Source: Nocardiopsis sp. CC223A
GTDB taxonomy: Bacteria > Actinomycetota > Actinomycetes > Streptosporangiales > Streptosporangiaceae
Length of the DNA stretch: 64,000 nt
NCBI RefSeq assembly: GCF_030766825.1
Contig: NZ_JASFDV010000024.1
Span: forward strand, 1-64,000
Reading direction: 5' to 3'
Part shown: in pieces, positions 24,787 to 32,181 of the stretch
Layout of the letters: every line of letters begins with the position of its first letter
Numbering within the stretch: position 1 is the first letter of the stretch
Position numbers and translations under genes: made by a program
The notes under the pieces: generated by a model
Database searches by the model: none
What the model saw: the letters and a program-made list of their open reading frames with translations, nothing else
Told to the model about the DNA's origin: nothing

Positions 24787-25112
24787 CCCCAGGTTGCGCC
24801 CCGCCGGAACCTTCGGGCCGTTCGTCCACCACCGGCGGTACCCGGCCCGCGGCACGAGGTCGGGGCCGTGGTCCGCCTCGGGGGCGATATCGATCACGAC
24901 CGTGTCGGTCGTCCCGGGTAAGCCCCTTTGGGGTGACGTATTCGTCGACGACCGGGCCGAGGCCGTCCGAGCCCGTGTCCAGGCCCTCGTCGAACCAGAA
25001 CGGTTCAGCCACGGTCCGCTCGGTGCGGTCGGCCCGGATCCGTGCAGCGTCGCAGAGCGGGGCGACCTTGCTGCCCTTGCCTCCTACACCGCGCAGACCG
25101 GGGTGAACGGTG
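24787..25112. other. Gene-poor stretch, probably decayed coding DNA
   Basis: 326 bp with open but non-protein-like frames on both strands and no recognisable domain. It borders a decayed fragment on the right, so it is probably remnant sequence. No repeats or hairpins stood out. Confidence 0.4.
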
Positions 25113-25265
25113 TCAGATCGGTGGCCCCGTGCGGATCAGCCGTTGTTCGGCTTGCAGCTCTCGGAGAATGAAGAGCATCCCACCGTCGATCATGCACACC
25201 TGGTACCGGCTGACGACGGCCTCCGAGGAGTCGATCCACTCCGGTCCGCTGTCCTGGGAAACCAT
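25113..25265 (-). pseudogene. Fragment related to the 31.3-kb lipoprotein C-terminus
   Basis: A 50-codon frame from ATG 25265 encodes PEWIDSSEAVVSRYQVCMID followed by GG. This lines up with the end of the lipoprotein encoded at 31271-31927 (AWVDSAEDTVSPYDVYMIHG), roughly W-(I/V)-DS-(S/A)-E-x-V-S-x-Y-x-V-x-MI-x-GG. No signal peptide or upstream part of that protein is present, so it looks like the surviving tail of a paralogue, although a short functional peptide cannot be excluded. It sits just after the membrane protein gene on the same strand. Confidence 0.5.
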
Positions 25266-25333
25266 GTCTTCTTCGCCCCTCGCATAGGGCGAGGTCTGGA
25301 CTACTCCCTCGGAGAGCGTCTCGGAGGTCGCGT

Positions 25334-26053
25334 TCAGATGCCGCCGCCAGCCCGCCACAGCAAGACCGACGAAAACACCGACAGGGTGCTGAACAGCAGG
25401 GTGAACGGGACGGCGATCACCAAGGCGAGAATCCGGGGTGCGAGGCCGCGGCAGGCCAGGAGTACCAGGGCTGCGGCGCACACGTCGAGAACGTAGATGC
25501 GCGGGTCGGTGTGCTCTGTCGCGTGGGTGCCGACGCTGTACCAGAGGTGTACGGGGGCGATCAGTAGGCCGATGGTCAGGGCGGCCGCCGTCGCGCGCCG
25601 GAGCGGTTTCCCGTCCCGCAGGCGATGGCCCATGAAGCCGAGCAGAGCCCCGAAGGCCAGGGCGATGAGTACCCAGGCCCGGTACTCCAGGTCGTTCTGG
25701 GCGTACTCGACGAACCGAACCCCGATGAAGTGGCCGAGCGTCCCGCCCAGCAGGGCGGCCATCCCCGCCAGAGAAGCGGATCCCGATCGGGGCGCGGCCC
25801 ACCCCGCCAGCACCGCTGGCACGACGAACAGCCCGTACGAGGCCGCCGGGTATTCATCGGGCTTGAAGACGCACAGTGCCGAGAGCGCCCCGCACATCGC
25901 GCCCAGCACCGCTGCCGCGAGCGGCAGCGTCCACGGGTGCTGGTCCCAGAACATACGCAGAGCAGAGGGAAACGGCTGAGGTGATTCGTCCAGTCCGAGC
26001 ATCCGCTCCACTTTTTCGATCCTGGCGGGTCGTCTCTCCTCCCCTGTCGTCAA
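25334..26053 (-). CDS. Multi-helix membrane protein, unknown
   Basis: 239 aa, ATG overlapping the stop of the small gene upstream (ATGA). A ~45-residue cytoplasmic N-terminus is followed by about seven hydrophobic helices from residue 45 to 235 (LAAAVLGAMCGALSALCVF; SYGLFVVPAVLAGWAAP; ALIALAFGALLGF and others). Charged loops are short. The arrangement resembles uncharacterised actinomycete integral membrane proteins with DUF6518-like spacing, but I would not name a family. No transporter motif. It is flanked by small orphan genes in an accessory region. Confidence 0.65.
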   Translation of the reverse strand: MTTGEERRPARIEKVERMLGLDESPQPFPSALRMFWDQHPWTLPLAAAVLGAMCGALSALCVFKPDEYPAASYGLFVVPAVLAGWAAPRSGSASLAGMAALLGGTLGHFIGVRFVEYAQNDLEYRAWVLIALAFGALLGFMGHRLRDGKPLRRATAAALTIGLLIAPVHLWYSVGTHATEHTDPRIYVLDVCAAALVLLACRGLAPRILALVIAVPFTLLFSTLSVFSSVLLWRAGGGI

Positions 26054-26265
26054 GGCGTACCACCGGTCAACACGTCGCCCAAGTAATCCATGGTCTCTTC
26101 GTCTGCGAAATAGCCACTGTGTCCGGTATCCCGCTCGGGCTCCAATCTATTTCCAAGCTCTTGATTCGGGCTTTCGGGGAAGGATGAGGGGCGACCAAGG
26201 ATGGTAAGGCACTTGGGAGAGGCAAGGGAGCACTGGGTTGGGGTTCGGCTCCGCTGTGTGTCCAC
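26050..26265 (-). CDS. Small orphan ORF coupled to the membrane protein gene
   Basis: 71 codons from ATG 26265, stop overlapping the next start by 4 nt. The C-terminal 40 residues look protein-like and acidic (FADEETMDYLGDVLTGGTP). The first 30 are Ser/Thr/Pro-rich and may not be translated; a later internal start is possible. The codon use is less GC-biased than the surroundings, in line with the AT-rich DNA just upstream. No family recognised. The coupling is the best evidence that it is real. Confidence 0.4.
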   Translation of the reverse strand: MDTQRSRTPTQCSLASPKCLTILGRPSSFPESPNQELGNRLEPERDTGHSGYFADEETMDYLGDVLTGGTP

Positions 26266-26647
26266 ACCTCATGCGGATCTGCTATGCGAACAGGAAGTTC
26301 TTCTTAACGCGAATCGATAACAAAATTATTCATGATTTTTGGTGCCTTCGGCCTGCCTCTTTTCCGGCCGGCGAGCGGCACAGGATCCTCCTGTCTGCCG
26401 AAGGCCTCTCGATGGTGACCGTAAGTGGTCAAGAAGCGCCGCGCCTCAACATTGATTCGTCGGCGGGTTGTGGCCAACTGGTGGATGCCGCTCCCTGCCT
26501 GGCATGTCCCTGGATGGCGAAAGGCAGACCACCACCTGGCAACTGTGGCAAGCGCCGGGTACCAGCGGCTCGGAGGGACCCGAACTCCGCCAGGGGCCGC
26601 GGGCCGCCCTCCTTCTCGCAGCCGGGACCTGTTCTAGGGTGTGGACC
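26266..26647. other. AT-rich intergenic island before the AAA/nuclease pair
   Basis: 382 bp; the part from 26281 to 26345 is about half A+T, out of character for this genome, and suggests acquired DNA. It ends with TAGGGT at 26635-26640, placed to give a leaderless transcript of the ATPase gene. No complete gene was seen. Confidence 0.55.
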
Positions 26648-27736
26648 ATGGCGAGATACCCGATCACCAGACTTGAAGCCGACGGCTTCGGGCCGCTCGA
26701 CGAAGTCGACATCCGGCTCAGCCCGACGCTGAACATCGTCACCGGGGAGAACGCCACGGGGAAGTCCCAACTGCTCAAACTCCTGTACGCGGGCACCCGC
26801 TCCCTGGCCGGCAGGTCGACGCTCACCAAGAGCGCGCTCTCCTCCGACATCGCAGAGGCCCTCATCGGGATCTTCCGGCCCGACCAGCTCGGACGCCTCG
26901 CCCGCCGGGTCCAAGGGCGGGGCCGTGCCCGCGTCGAGCTGAAGTACGGGGGGATCGGCGAGCCTCTGGCCTTCGACTTCGCTTCCAACGCGCGGAGCGA
27001 CGTGCGGGTCGCCTCGGTACCCAGGACTTCGCTCGGCGACACGCCGGTCTTCCTCCCGTCACGGGAACTCCTCTCCTTGTACCCGGGCCTGGTCTCCCTG
27101 TTCGAGACACGGGAGGTCGAGTTCGACGAGACCTGGCGCGACACCGCATTGCTGTTGGGCCGCTCCGCCCTGCGCGGCCCTCGGGGAAAGGCCGCGACCG
27201 AACTGCTGGCACCCCTACTGGGAGAGATCGAAGGGACCGTTCTGGAGGAGAACGGGCGCTTCTACGTCCGGTTGCCCGGCGGTACGGCCGGGGCGGGCAA
27301 GGGGGTGGGCAAGATCGAGGCGCACCTGGTGTCCGAGGGGTTCCGGAAGCTGGCCATGATCATCCGACTCGTCTCCAACGGGGTACTGCTGGAAGGCGGC
27401 TACCTGTTCTGGGATGAGCCGGAGGCGAACCTCAACCCCAAGACACAACGGGCGGTGGCCCGGACCATCCTGGCCCTGGCCCGCAGCGGCACCCAGGTGT
27501 TCGTCGCCACTCACAGTGTGTTCCTGTTGCGGGAACTCGAACTGCTCCTCGACCAGGAACCGCCGGAGAACCCGATCGAGCCCTGCTACATCGGTCTCTA
27601 CCGGGAGGCGCCGACGGAAGAGGGCGCCCTCGCACAGGCCGTCCGCGCCGAAACCGCGACGGACCCGGCGGACCTGAGCGCGATCGCCGCTCTGGAAGCC
27701 GAGTCGTCCCAGAGCCTGCGATATCTGGGAGTCTGA
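26648..27736 (+). CDS. AAA ATPase of the ABC/OLD-like (AAA15/21) class, putative defence module
   Basis: 362 aa from ATG 26648. The longer open frame upstream is not protein-like, and the TAGGGT -10 element starts 13 nt upstream, so it is probably leaderless. SMC/ABC-like ATPase: N-terminal strand ITRLEADGFGPLDEVDIRL, Walker A GENATGKS (Lys39), signature-like SEGFRKLAMIIRL, Walker B LFWDEPEANLNPK (Asp256, Glu257), and the His switch FVATHSVFLL near 290. No TOPRIM or nuclease domain is fused to it. The nuclease-like gene starts 4 nt after its stop, so the two probably form one complex. This two-gene shape is common in anti-phage systems; function inferred. Confidence 0.8.
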   Translation: MARYPITRLEADGFGPLDEVDIRLSPTLNIVTGENATGKSQLLKLLYAGTRSLAGRSTLTKSALSSDIAEALIGIFRPDQLGRLARRVQGRGRARVELKYGGIGEPLAFDFASNARSDVRVASVPRTSLGDTPVFLPSRELLSLYPGLVSLFETREVEFDETWRDTALLLGRSALRGPRGKAATELLAPLLGEIEGTVLEENGRFYVRLPGGTAGAGKGVGKIEAHLVSEGFRKLAMIIRLVSNGVLLEGGYLFWDEPEANLNPKTQRAVARTILALARSGTQVFVATHSVFLLRELELLLDQEPPENPIEPCYIGLYREAPTEEGALAQAVRAETATDPADLSAIAALEAESSQSLRYLGV

Positions 27737-27740
27737 CCGC

Positions 27741-28280
27741 ATGCCGGTGGAAACCGAGGTCGACGGGTCGTTCTTCATCTTTCCCGACGGCTGGCACGTG
27801 GAGAAGCTGGACGAGTGGCCTGAACAGAAACAGGTGACCCAGACCCCTTTCCACTCCAAGGGCTGCGACCTCGTGGCGATGAAGGACGGGATCCTGTGGC
27901 TCGTCGAAGTGAAGGACTACACGTATCCGAACGCCCGGGTTCCGGACGACCTCGCGGAGAAGGTCGGCCTCAAGTTCTTCCACTCACTGGCCGTCCTGCA
28001 CGTGGTGGCGCGCTGGGGGCAGGACGGCCGCCGGGAATTCAGTGCGTCTGCTCTGGCCTGCCGGGAGGCACATGTCTGCTTGGCGGTGGAACTGCCCGAC
28101 GGAGGGCGCAGGCTGATCGGGGTGCAGACCCCGCTCGCCAACCTGAGGGCCGAACTCCGGCGGGTCACCAGGAAGTTGAACGTGCACCGTCCCGTCGTCA
28201 GCAACTCCCACAGGATGAACGGCGTGCCGTGGGAGATCCGGCGGAATCCCGAAACCCGCGGAGCCCACAGCGACCGCTGA
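27741..28280 (+). CDS. PD-(D/E)xK nuclease-like protein paired with the AAA ATPase
   Basis: 179 aa, ATG with GGGAG 12 nt upstream. A compact restriction-fold core is visible: SKGCDLVAMKDGILWLVEVK gives Asp43 and Glu56-Val-Lys58, the D...ExK triad of PD-(D/E)xK nucleases, preceded by a strand-rich start (FFIFPDGWHVEKLDEW). The C-terminal half is helical and basic (ANLRAELRRVTRKLNVHRPV), suitable for nucleic-acid contact. No membrane segment. It sits 4 nt after the ATPase gene. The expected job is DNA or RNA cleavage triggered by the ATPase; an alternative is a regulatory subunit with a dead fold, but the triad is intact. Confidence 0.7.
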   Translation: MPVETEVDGSFFIFPDGWHVEKLDEWPEQKQVTQTPFHSKGCDLVAMKDGILWLVEVKDYTYPNARVPDDLAEKVGLKFFHSLAVLHVVARWGQDGRREFSASALACREAHVCLAVELPDGGRRLIGVQTPLANLRAELRRVTRKLNVHRPVVSNSHRMNGVPWEIRRNPETRGAHSDR

Positions 28281-28543
28281 GACGGCGGCCTGCAAGACAC
28301 CCGTGCCGTTGAAGTCTTGCTCGACCACTTCAACCCTGGCGCGACGCCCGCCACTGCCCCTGACCGGAGTGCCCGACCCCTGCTGGAGGGCATCGCGCTG
28401 CCCCCGGCCCCAGGGGGTGTTCACCCGCCCTCGACGCCCGGCCCCAGCCGGAAGGCGAACCGGAGCCTGCACCCCAGGGGGTTGTTCACCCGACCGGAAT
28501 GCTCAGCCCGAGCCGTGTCAGGCCAGTGGGGTGCCCGGCCATA

Positions 28544-28870
28544 GGGGGTCTTCGCGACAGAGGTGAAGGTTTCCAAAAGCCCGGCCGCTTGGAAACGGAC
28601 GGGGCGCTACGCGTGGGCCCGGCCCCGGCCGCAGTCGGCGCCCGGCAGATCGGTGGAGGGCATCGTTGGGCGCACGTCCCGGGTGGTGGGGGTGTGATCG
28701 CCGGAGCCGGGTGCACGTGGAGCGTGCACACCCGCACCGCCCGGAAAGGGAGGCAATGGTCCGCCTGCAAACAGGAGGATGCTCCACGCTCGTTTGAAAG
28801 CCCGACCACAGGTGGGGTGACCTTGGCGGCGCCCGCCCTCCGCCACCCCAGGGGGGTGAAGGGAAGCAAG
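28544..28870 (+). repeat. Left arm of a ~327-bp inverted repeat
   Basis: Starts GGGGGTCTTCGCGACAGAGG and ends near GGGTGAAGGGAAGCAAG. It pairs with 29263-29588 read in reverse complement, with scattered substitutions and small indels. Landmarks shared by both arms include GGCAATGGTCCGCCTGCAAA and CGACCACAGGTGGGGTGACC. Confidence 0.9.
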
Positions 28871-29262
28871 AACCGCTCGCCTCCGCCGCAGGGGGTGGAC
28901 CGGAGCGCTCCCACGACCCCCGACCCCAGAAGGGGCGGACCCGGGCGTGCTCGCGACCCCCGCCACAGAAGGGGGCGGGGGGAAGACAAGAAGAACCGTC
29001 GGCCTCCACCACCCCGCAGGGATGCGACCCGCACCCGGCTCCCGGACCCTGGCCACCCGCGGGCGTCCGGAACAAAGGGGGATCACGGCCTTCGCCACCG
29101 GCACCTCAGTGAGCGGGACCGCTCTGGTTCACCCTTGTGGAGCCCGGTCGCGAGCACGCCCGGGTCCACACCCTGAAGCGGAGGTCGCGGTCCACCTTCC
29201 GGTCCGGGGCCGGGGGCGCGGGAACACTCCGGTTCACCCCCCGTGTGGCGGGGGTCTCAGTC

Positions 29263-29588
29263 CTTCCTTCCCTTCACCCCCCTTCGGTGACGGAGGGCGG
29301 ACACCGCCAAGGTCACCCCACCTGTGGTCGGGCTTTCAAACGAGCGTGGAGCGCTCCTCTGTTTGCAGGCGGACCATTGCCTCCCTTTCCGGGCGGTGCG
29401 GGTGTGCACGCTCCGCGTGCACCCGGCTCCGGCAATCACACCCCCACCACCCCGGGCGTGCGCCCAACGATGCTCTCCACAAGCTGCCGGGCGCCGACTG
29501 CGGCCGGGGCCGGGCCCACCCGGAGCGCCCCGTCCGTTTCCAAGCGGCTGAGCTTTTGGAAACCTTCACCTCTGTCGCGAAGACCCCC
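29263..29588 (-). repeat. Right arm of the ~327-bp inverted repeat
   Basis: The reverse complement of 28544-28870, separated by about 390 bp of other repeat-rich DNA. Its outer end (TCTGTCGCGAAGACCCCC) mirrors the outer end of the left arm exactly. Neither arm encodes a transposase, and no flanking target duplication was evident. Confidence 0.9.
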
Positions 29589-30055
29589 TGTGGCCGGGGT
29601 TTCTGGTCGGGTGGGCAACCCCCTGGGGTCGGGTGGGGAGGATCACCGCGGCCTTCACCCCCTGGGGCTGGGCGGGGAGGGTGATTGCGGCCTTCACCCC
29701 CTGTGGCGGGGGCGGCGCGATGGCCTCCGGCAGGGGCCGGGGTTTCTGGTCGGGTGGGCACCCCCCTGGGGGCGGGTGGGGAGGGTCACCGCGGCCTTCA
29801 CCCCCTGTTCCGGGGCGGGGAGGGTGATTGCGGCCTTCACCCCCTGTGGCGGGGGCGGCGCGATGGCCTCCGGCAGGGGCCGGGGTTTCTGGTCGGGTGG
29901 GCAACCCCCTGGGGTCGGGTGGGGAGGATCACCGCGGCCTTCACCCCCTGGGGCTGGGCGGGCAGGTCACTGCGGCCTTCACCCCCTGCGGCGGGGACCG
30001 CGCGATGCCCTCCGGCAGGGGCCGGGGTTCCCGGGCGGGTGGGCACCCCCTATCG
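29589..30055 (+). repeat. Direct-repeat array
   Basis: GCGGCCTTCACCCCCTG occurs six times between about 29650 and 29990. A larger block of ~80 bp beginning GGTGATTGCGGCCTTCACCC at 29680 recurs at 29821 with almost no change, and in a diverged form from about 29965. A second block (GGGGTCGGGTGGGGAGGATC) occurs near 29625 and 29911. Confidence 0.85.
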
Positions 30056-30123
30056 ACTTCGAGGTCACCTCGGCCGCCCTCCCCTGACCGCCCGCGGCCT
30101 CCGTGAGCCCCGCAGCCGCGAGG

Positions 30124-30558
30124 TCAGTCCCAGCCGTGGACGGAGAACCGTTCGCCCGCGCGGATGCGGGCGATGACGTCCGCGGCGAAGGGGATGGTGT
30201 TCTCCGGGAGGTCGTCCGGGTCCTCCCAGGTCAGGCGGGCGCACAGGTGCGGCTCGCGGTTGACCGGGGTGCCCTCCCACGTCGGCGCCGTGAAGAAGAA
30301 CCCGATGCGGGTCACCCCGTGGGCGTTGCGGTGGTGGGTCACGTGCGCGCAGTGCAGGGTGCCGGGGTCGACGGTCACGCCGACCTCCTCGTAGAGCTCC
30401 CGGGCCGCCCCCTGGGGGATGGACTCGCCCGGTTCCAGTCCGCCGCCCGGGATGGCGTACCGGCCGTCCTGGAACCCGGTGTTCCGCCGCTCGCCCAGCA
30501 GCACCCGCCCGTCCTCCCGGAAGAGCACCACGCACAGGTCGATGACGGGCCCGCTCAC
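30124..30558 (-). CDS. NUDIX hydrolase (intact)
   Basis: 144 aa from GTG 30558, which overlaps the DUF4184 stop by 4 nt. NUDIX box GGGLEPGESIPQGAARELYE then EVGV, complete (G-x5-E-x7-REUxEExGU). The N-terminal strand is VIDLCVVLFREDGRVLLGER and the C-terminal helix ends in SVHGWD. Substrate cannot be read from sequence; the WEDPDDLPENT loop recalls mutT/ADP-ribose-type hydrolases. Unlike the other NUDIX gene in this window it has no frameshift. Last gene of the lipoprotein-DUF4184-NUDIX set. Confidence 0.88.
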   Translation of the reverse strand: MSGPVIDLCVVLFREDGRVLLGERRNTGFQDGRYAIPGGGLEPGESIPQGAARELYEEVGVTVDPGTLHCAHVTHHRNAHGVTRIGFFFTAPTWEGTPVNREPHLCARLTWEDPDDLPENTIPFAADVIARIRAGERFSVHGWD

Positions 30559-31268
30559 GGCGTCCCCGCCTCCTCCCGGCCGCGGACCCGAAGCACCCAC
30601 CAGTACAGGCTCCAGGCGGCCACCCCCGCCCCCGCGCCCGGCACGGCGCCCAGCAGGACGACCCGCACGGAGTCGTAGACACCGTTGAGGGCGTCGCCCG
30701 CCGCCAGCCTGCCCACCACCGCGCCCACCAGCGCGCAGGCCGCGATCGCCGCGAGCGGGGCCCGGCGCGGACGCAGGGGCCCCTCGACGCGGCGGGCCGC
30801 CCACCATGAGACCGCCGCCAGCCCCAGCGCCGAGCTGGCGTACATCAGCACGTTGTAGAGCTTGTGCGGCTCCACCACGGGCATCTGGAGCACCGGCAGG
30901 AGCTGCACCCCCGCCCCGAGAGGGTGTGTGAAAGCGTCCCACACCATGTGGGTGAGCGCCCCCACCGCGATCGCCGCCGCGCCCCACGCCGCGCCCCGTG
31001 CGCTCGGCGCGGGCGGCGGCGCCACCTCGTGTGTCACCAGGGCGGCCAGGGGCGCGCGCAGGGCGTACGTCCAGCAGGCCCACACCACCGCGCCCAGCAG
31101 CACCACCACGGGGAGCCCCAGGGGGAAGTGGGTCGTGGAGGCGTCCACGGGCAGCGGCAGGTAGTACGGGAGGTCGGGTGCCATCGAGCCGATGACCAGC
31201 GCCGCCACGGGCAGCCGGGTGCGGGCGAACGGCAGCACGGCCGCGGCGTGGGCCGGGGTGAAGGGCAC
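30555..31268 (-). CDS. DUF4184-family integral membrane protein
   Basis: 237 aa from GTG 31268, two bases after the lipoprotein stop; the frame runs far upstream, but that is antisense to other genes. The start PFTPAHAAAVLPFAR and the following MAPDLPYYLP and HMVWDAFTHP motifs are typical of DUF4184, which is distantly like YdjM-type membrane-bound hydrolases with conserved His and Asp near the membrane. Six to seven helices. The His/Asp pair in GSMAPDLPYY and THMVWDAFTHP may bind metal. Function unknown. Confidence 0.8.
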   Translation of the reverse strand: MPFTPAHAAAVLPFARTRLPVAALVIGSMAPDLPYYLPLPVDASTTHFPLGLPVVVLLGAVVWACWTYALRAPLAALVTHEVAPPPAPSARGAAWGAAAIAVGALTHMVWDAFTHPLGAGVQLLPVLQMPVVEPHKLYNVLMYASSALGLAAVSWWAARRVEGPLRPRRAPLAAIAACALVGAVVGRLAAGDALNGVYDSVRVVLLGAVPGAGAGVAAWSLYWWVLRVRGREEAGTP

Positions 31269-31270
31269 CG

Positions 31271-31927
31271 TCAGCCCCGCGTCTCGATGCGCTGGGAGAA
31301 CGTGACCGACCCGCCGTGGATCATGTACACGTCGTACGGGCTGACGGTGTCCTCCGCCGAGTCCACCCACGCCACCCCGCCGTCCTGCGCGTAGCAGGTG
31401 AAGTCGGCCGGTTCCTCGGCCCCCGGCACCAGCACCGCCACGTCGCCGGTGTCGCAGAACACCGCCTCCGCCTCGGTGTGGTACCGCAGCCAGTCCTCCA
31501 GGAAGGCTTTGTTCACCGGCAGTTCGGGCTGCTCGACCGTGAACTCGACACCGCCCGGCGTCTCCTCGGAGGTCACCGGGAATTCGAGGTCGGTCCCGCG
31601 GTAGGTCAGCGTGCAGGACGCCGACAGGTCGTCCGGGCACTCGGCCACGGCGTCCGGGTCGACCTCGCCTGCGGCCGCCGACACGTCCGACAGCAGATGC
31701 CACTCTGCACGCTCGCCCATCGGCGCCGACTCGTCCGGCTCCTCCGGCAGCCCGGACAGGTCCGCCTCCGGCAGGTCGGTCGGGACCTCGCCCTCGATGA
31801 GCAGTGCGGCCAGGTCCTCCTGGGATGCCTCGCTCAGGTCTTCGGGGGCGCCGCCGGAACAGGCGGTCAGCGCCAGCGCTAGGGCGGCCGTCACGGGCAG
31901 AAGGGTCTTCCGAGGGGTCAGGGGCAT
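31271..31927 (-). CDS. Secreted lipoprotein, unknown
   Basis: 218 aa, ATG with AAGGAAAG upstream. Lipobox LTAC (ALALALTACSGG) gives a lipid-modified Cys near residue 23. The mature part begins with an acidic stretch (EDLSEASQEDLAALLIEG) and then a mixed domain with Cys in AECPDDLSASCTLTYRG and in CDTG and CYAQ, compatible with two disulfides; this pattern resembles DUF4333-type sensor domains but is not certain. The tail AWVDSAEDTVSPYDVYMIHG matches a fragment at 25113-25265. It begins a set with the DUF4184 and NUDIX genes. Confidence 0.75.
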   Translation of the reverse strand: MPLTPRKTLLPVTAALALALTACSGGAPEDLSEASQEDLAALLIEGEVPTDLPEADLSGLPEEPDESAPMGERAEWHLLSDVSAAAGEVDPDAVAECPDDLSASCTLTYRGTDLEFPVTSEETPGGVEFTVEQPELPVNKAFLEDWLRYHTEAEAVFCDTGDVAVLVPGAEEPADFTCYAQDGGVAWVDSAEDTVSPYDVYMIHGGSVTFSQRIETRG

Positions 31928-32181
31928 CGTCGAACTTTCCTTTGTCGTCGGTCCGGAGGCAGGGGCAAGGGATGGGCGCCGTTCCGGCGGTGGGATGCCT
32001 CTGACACCGCGTCGGTTCTCGGTCACCGTGCGAAATCCCCGCAAGCGCCCGCGCTCGCCCGTGCCCCCGCACCGGGTTCCGGTCATGAACAGCCCGGCCA
32101 ACGGTCACGTGTACGTCCGAACGTGCCCTGCCCCACACCCCGGCGCCCCGTCACCGAATCCGGTTCTCTACCATCCGAGGT

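Larger units (their letters stand above)
28281..30123. other. Non-coding repeat island
   Basis: 1.84 kb without a credible gene. The open frames on both strands are Pro/Arg/Gly strings produced by repeated GC-rich words. The unit core CCCCCTGTGGCGGGG or its variants recurs every 40-140 bp. The island contains two long inverted arms and a right-hand direct-repeat array, listed separately. Confidence 0.8.

Noticed and set aside
28544-29588. Insertion sequence bounded by the inverted arms
   Set aside because: No transposase-like frame between or in the arms and no target-site duplication was found.
29589-30055. Possible CRISPR array
   Set aside because: Repeat units are nested and of unequal spacing, intervening DNA is itself repeated, and no cas genes are near.
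28499-30087. Several open frames of 140-316 codons in the repeat island
   Set aside because: They consist of repeated Pro/Arg/Gly/His words, occur on both strands over the same repeats and lack ribosome sites.
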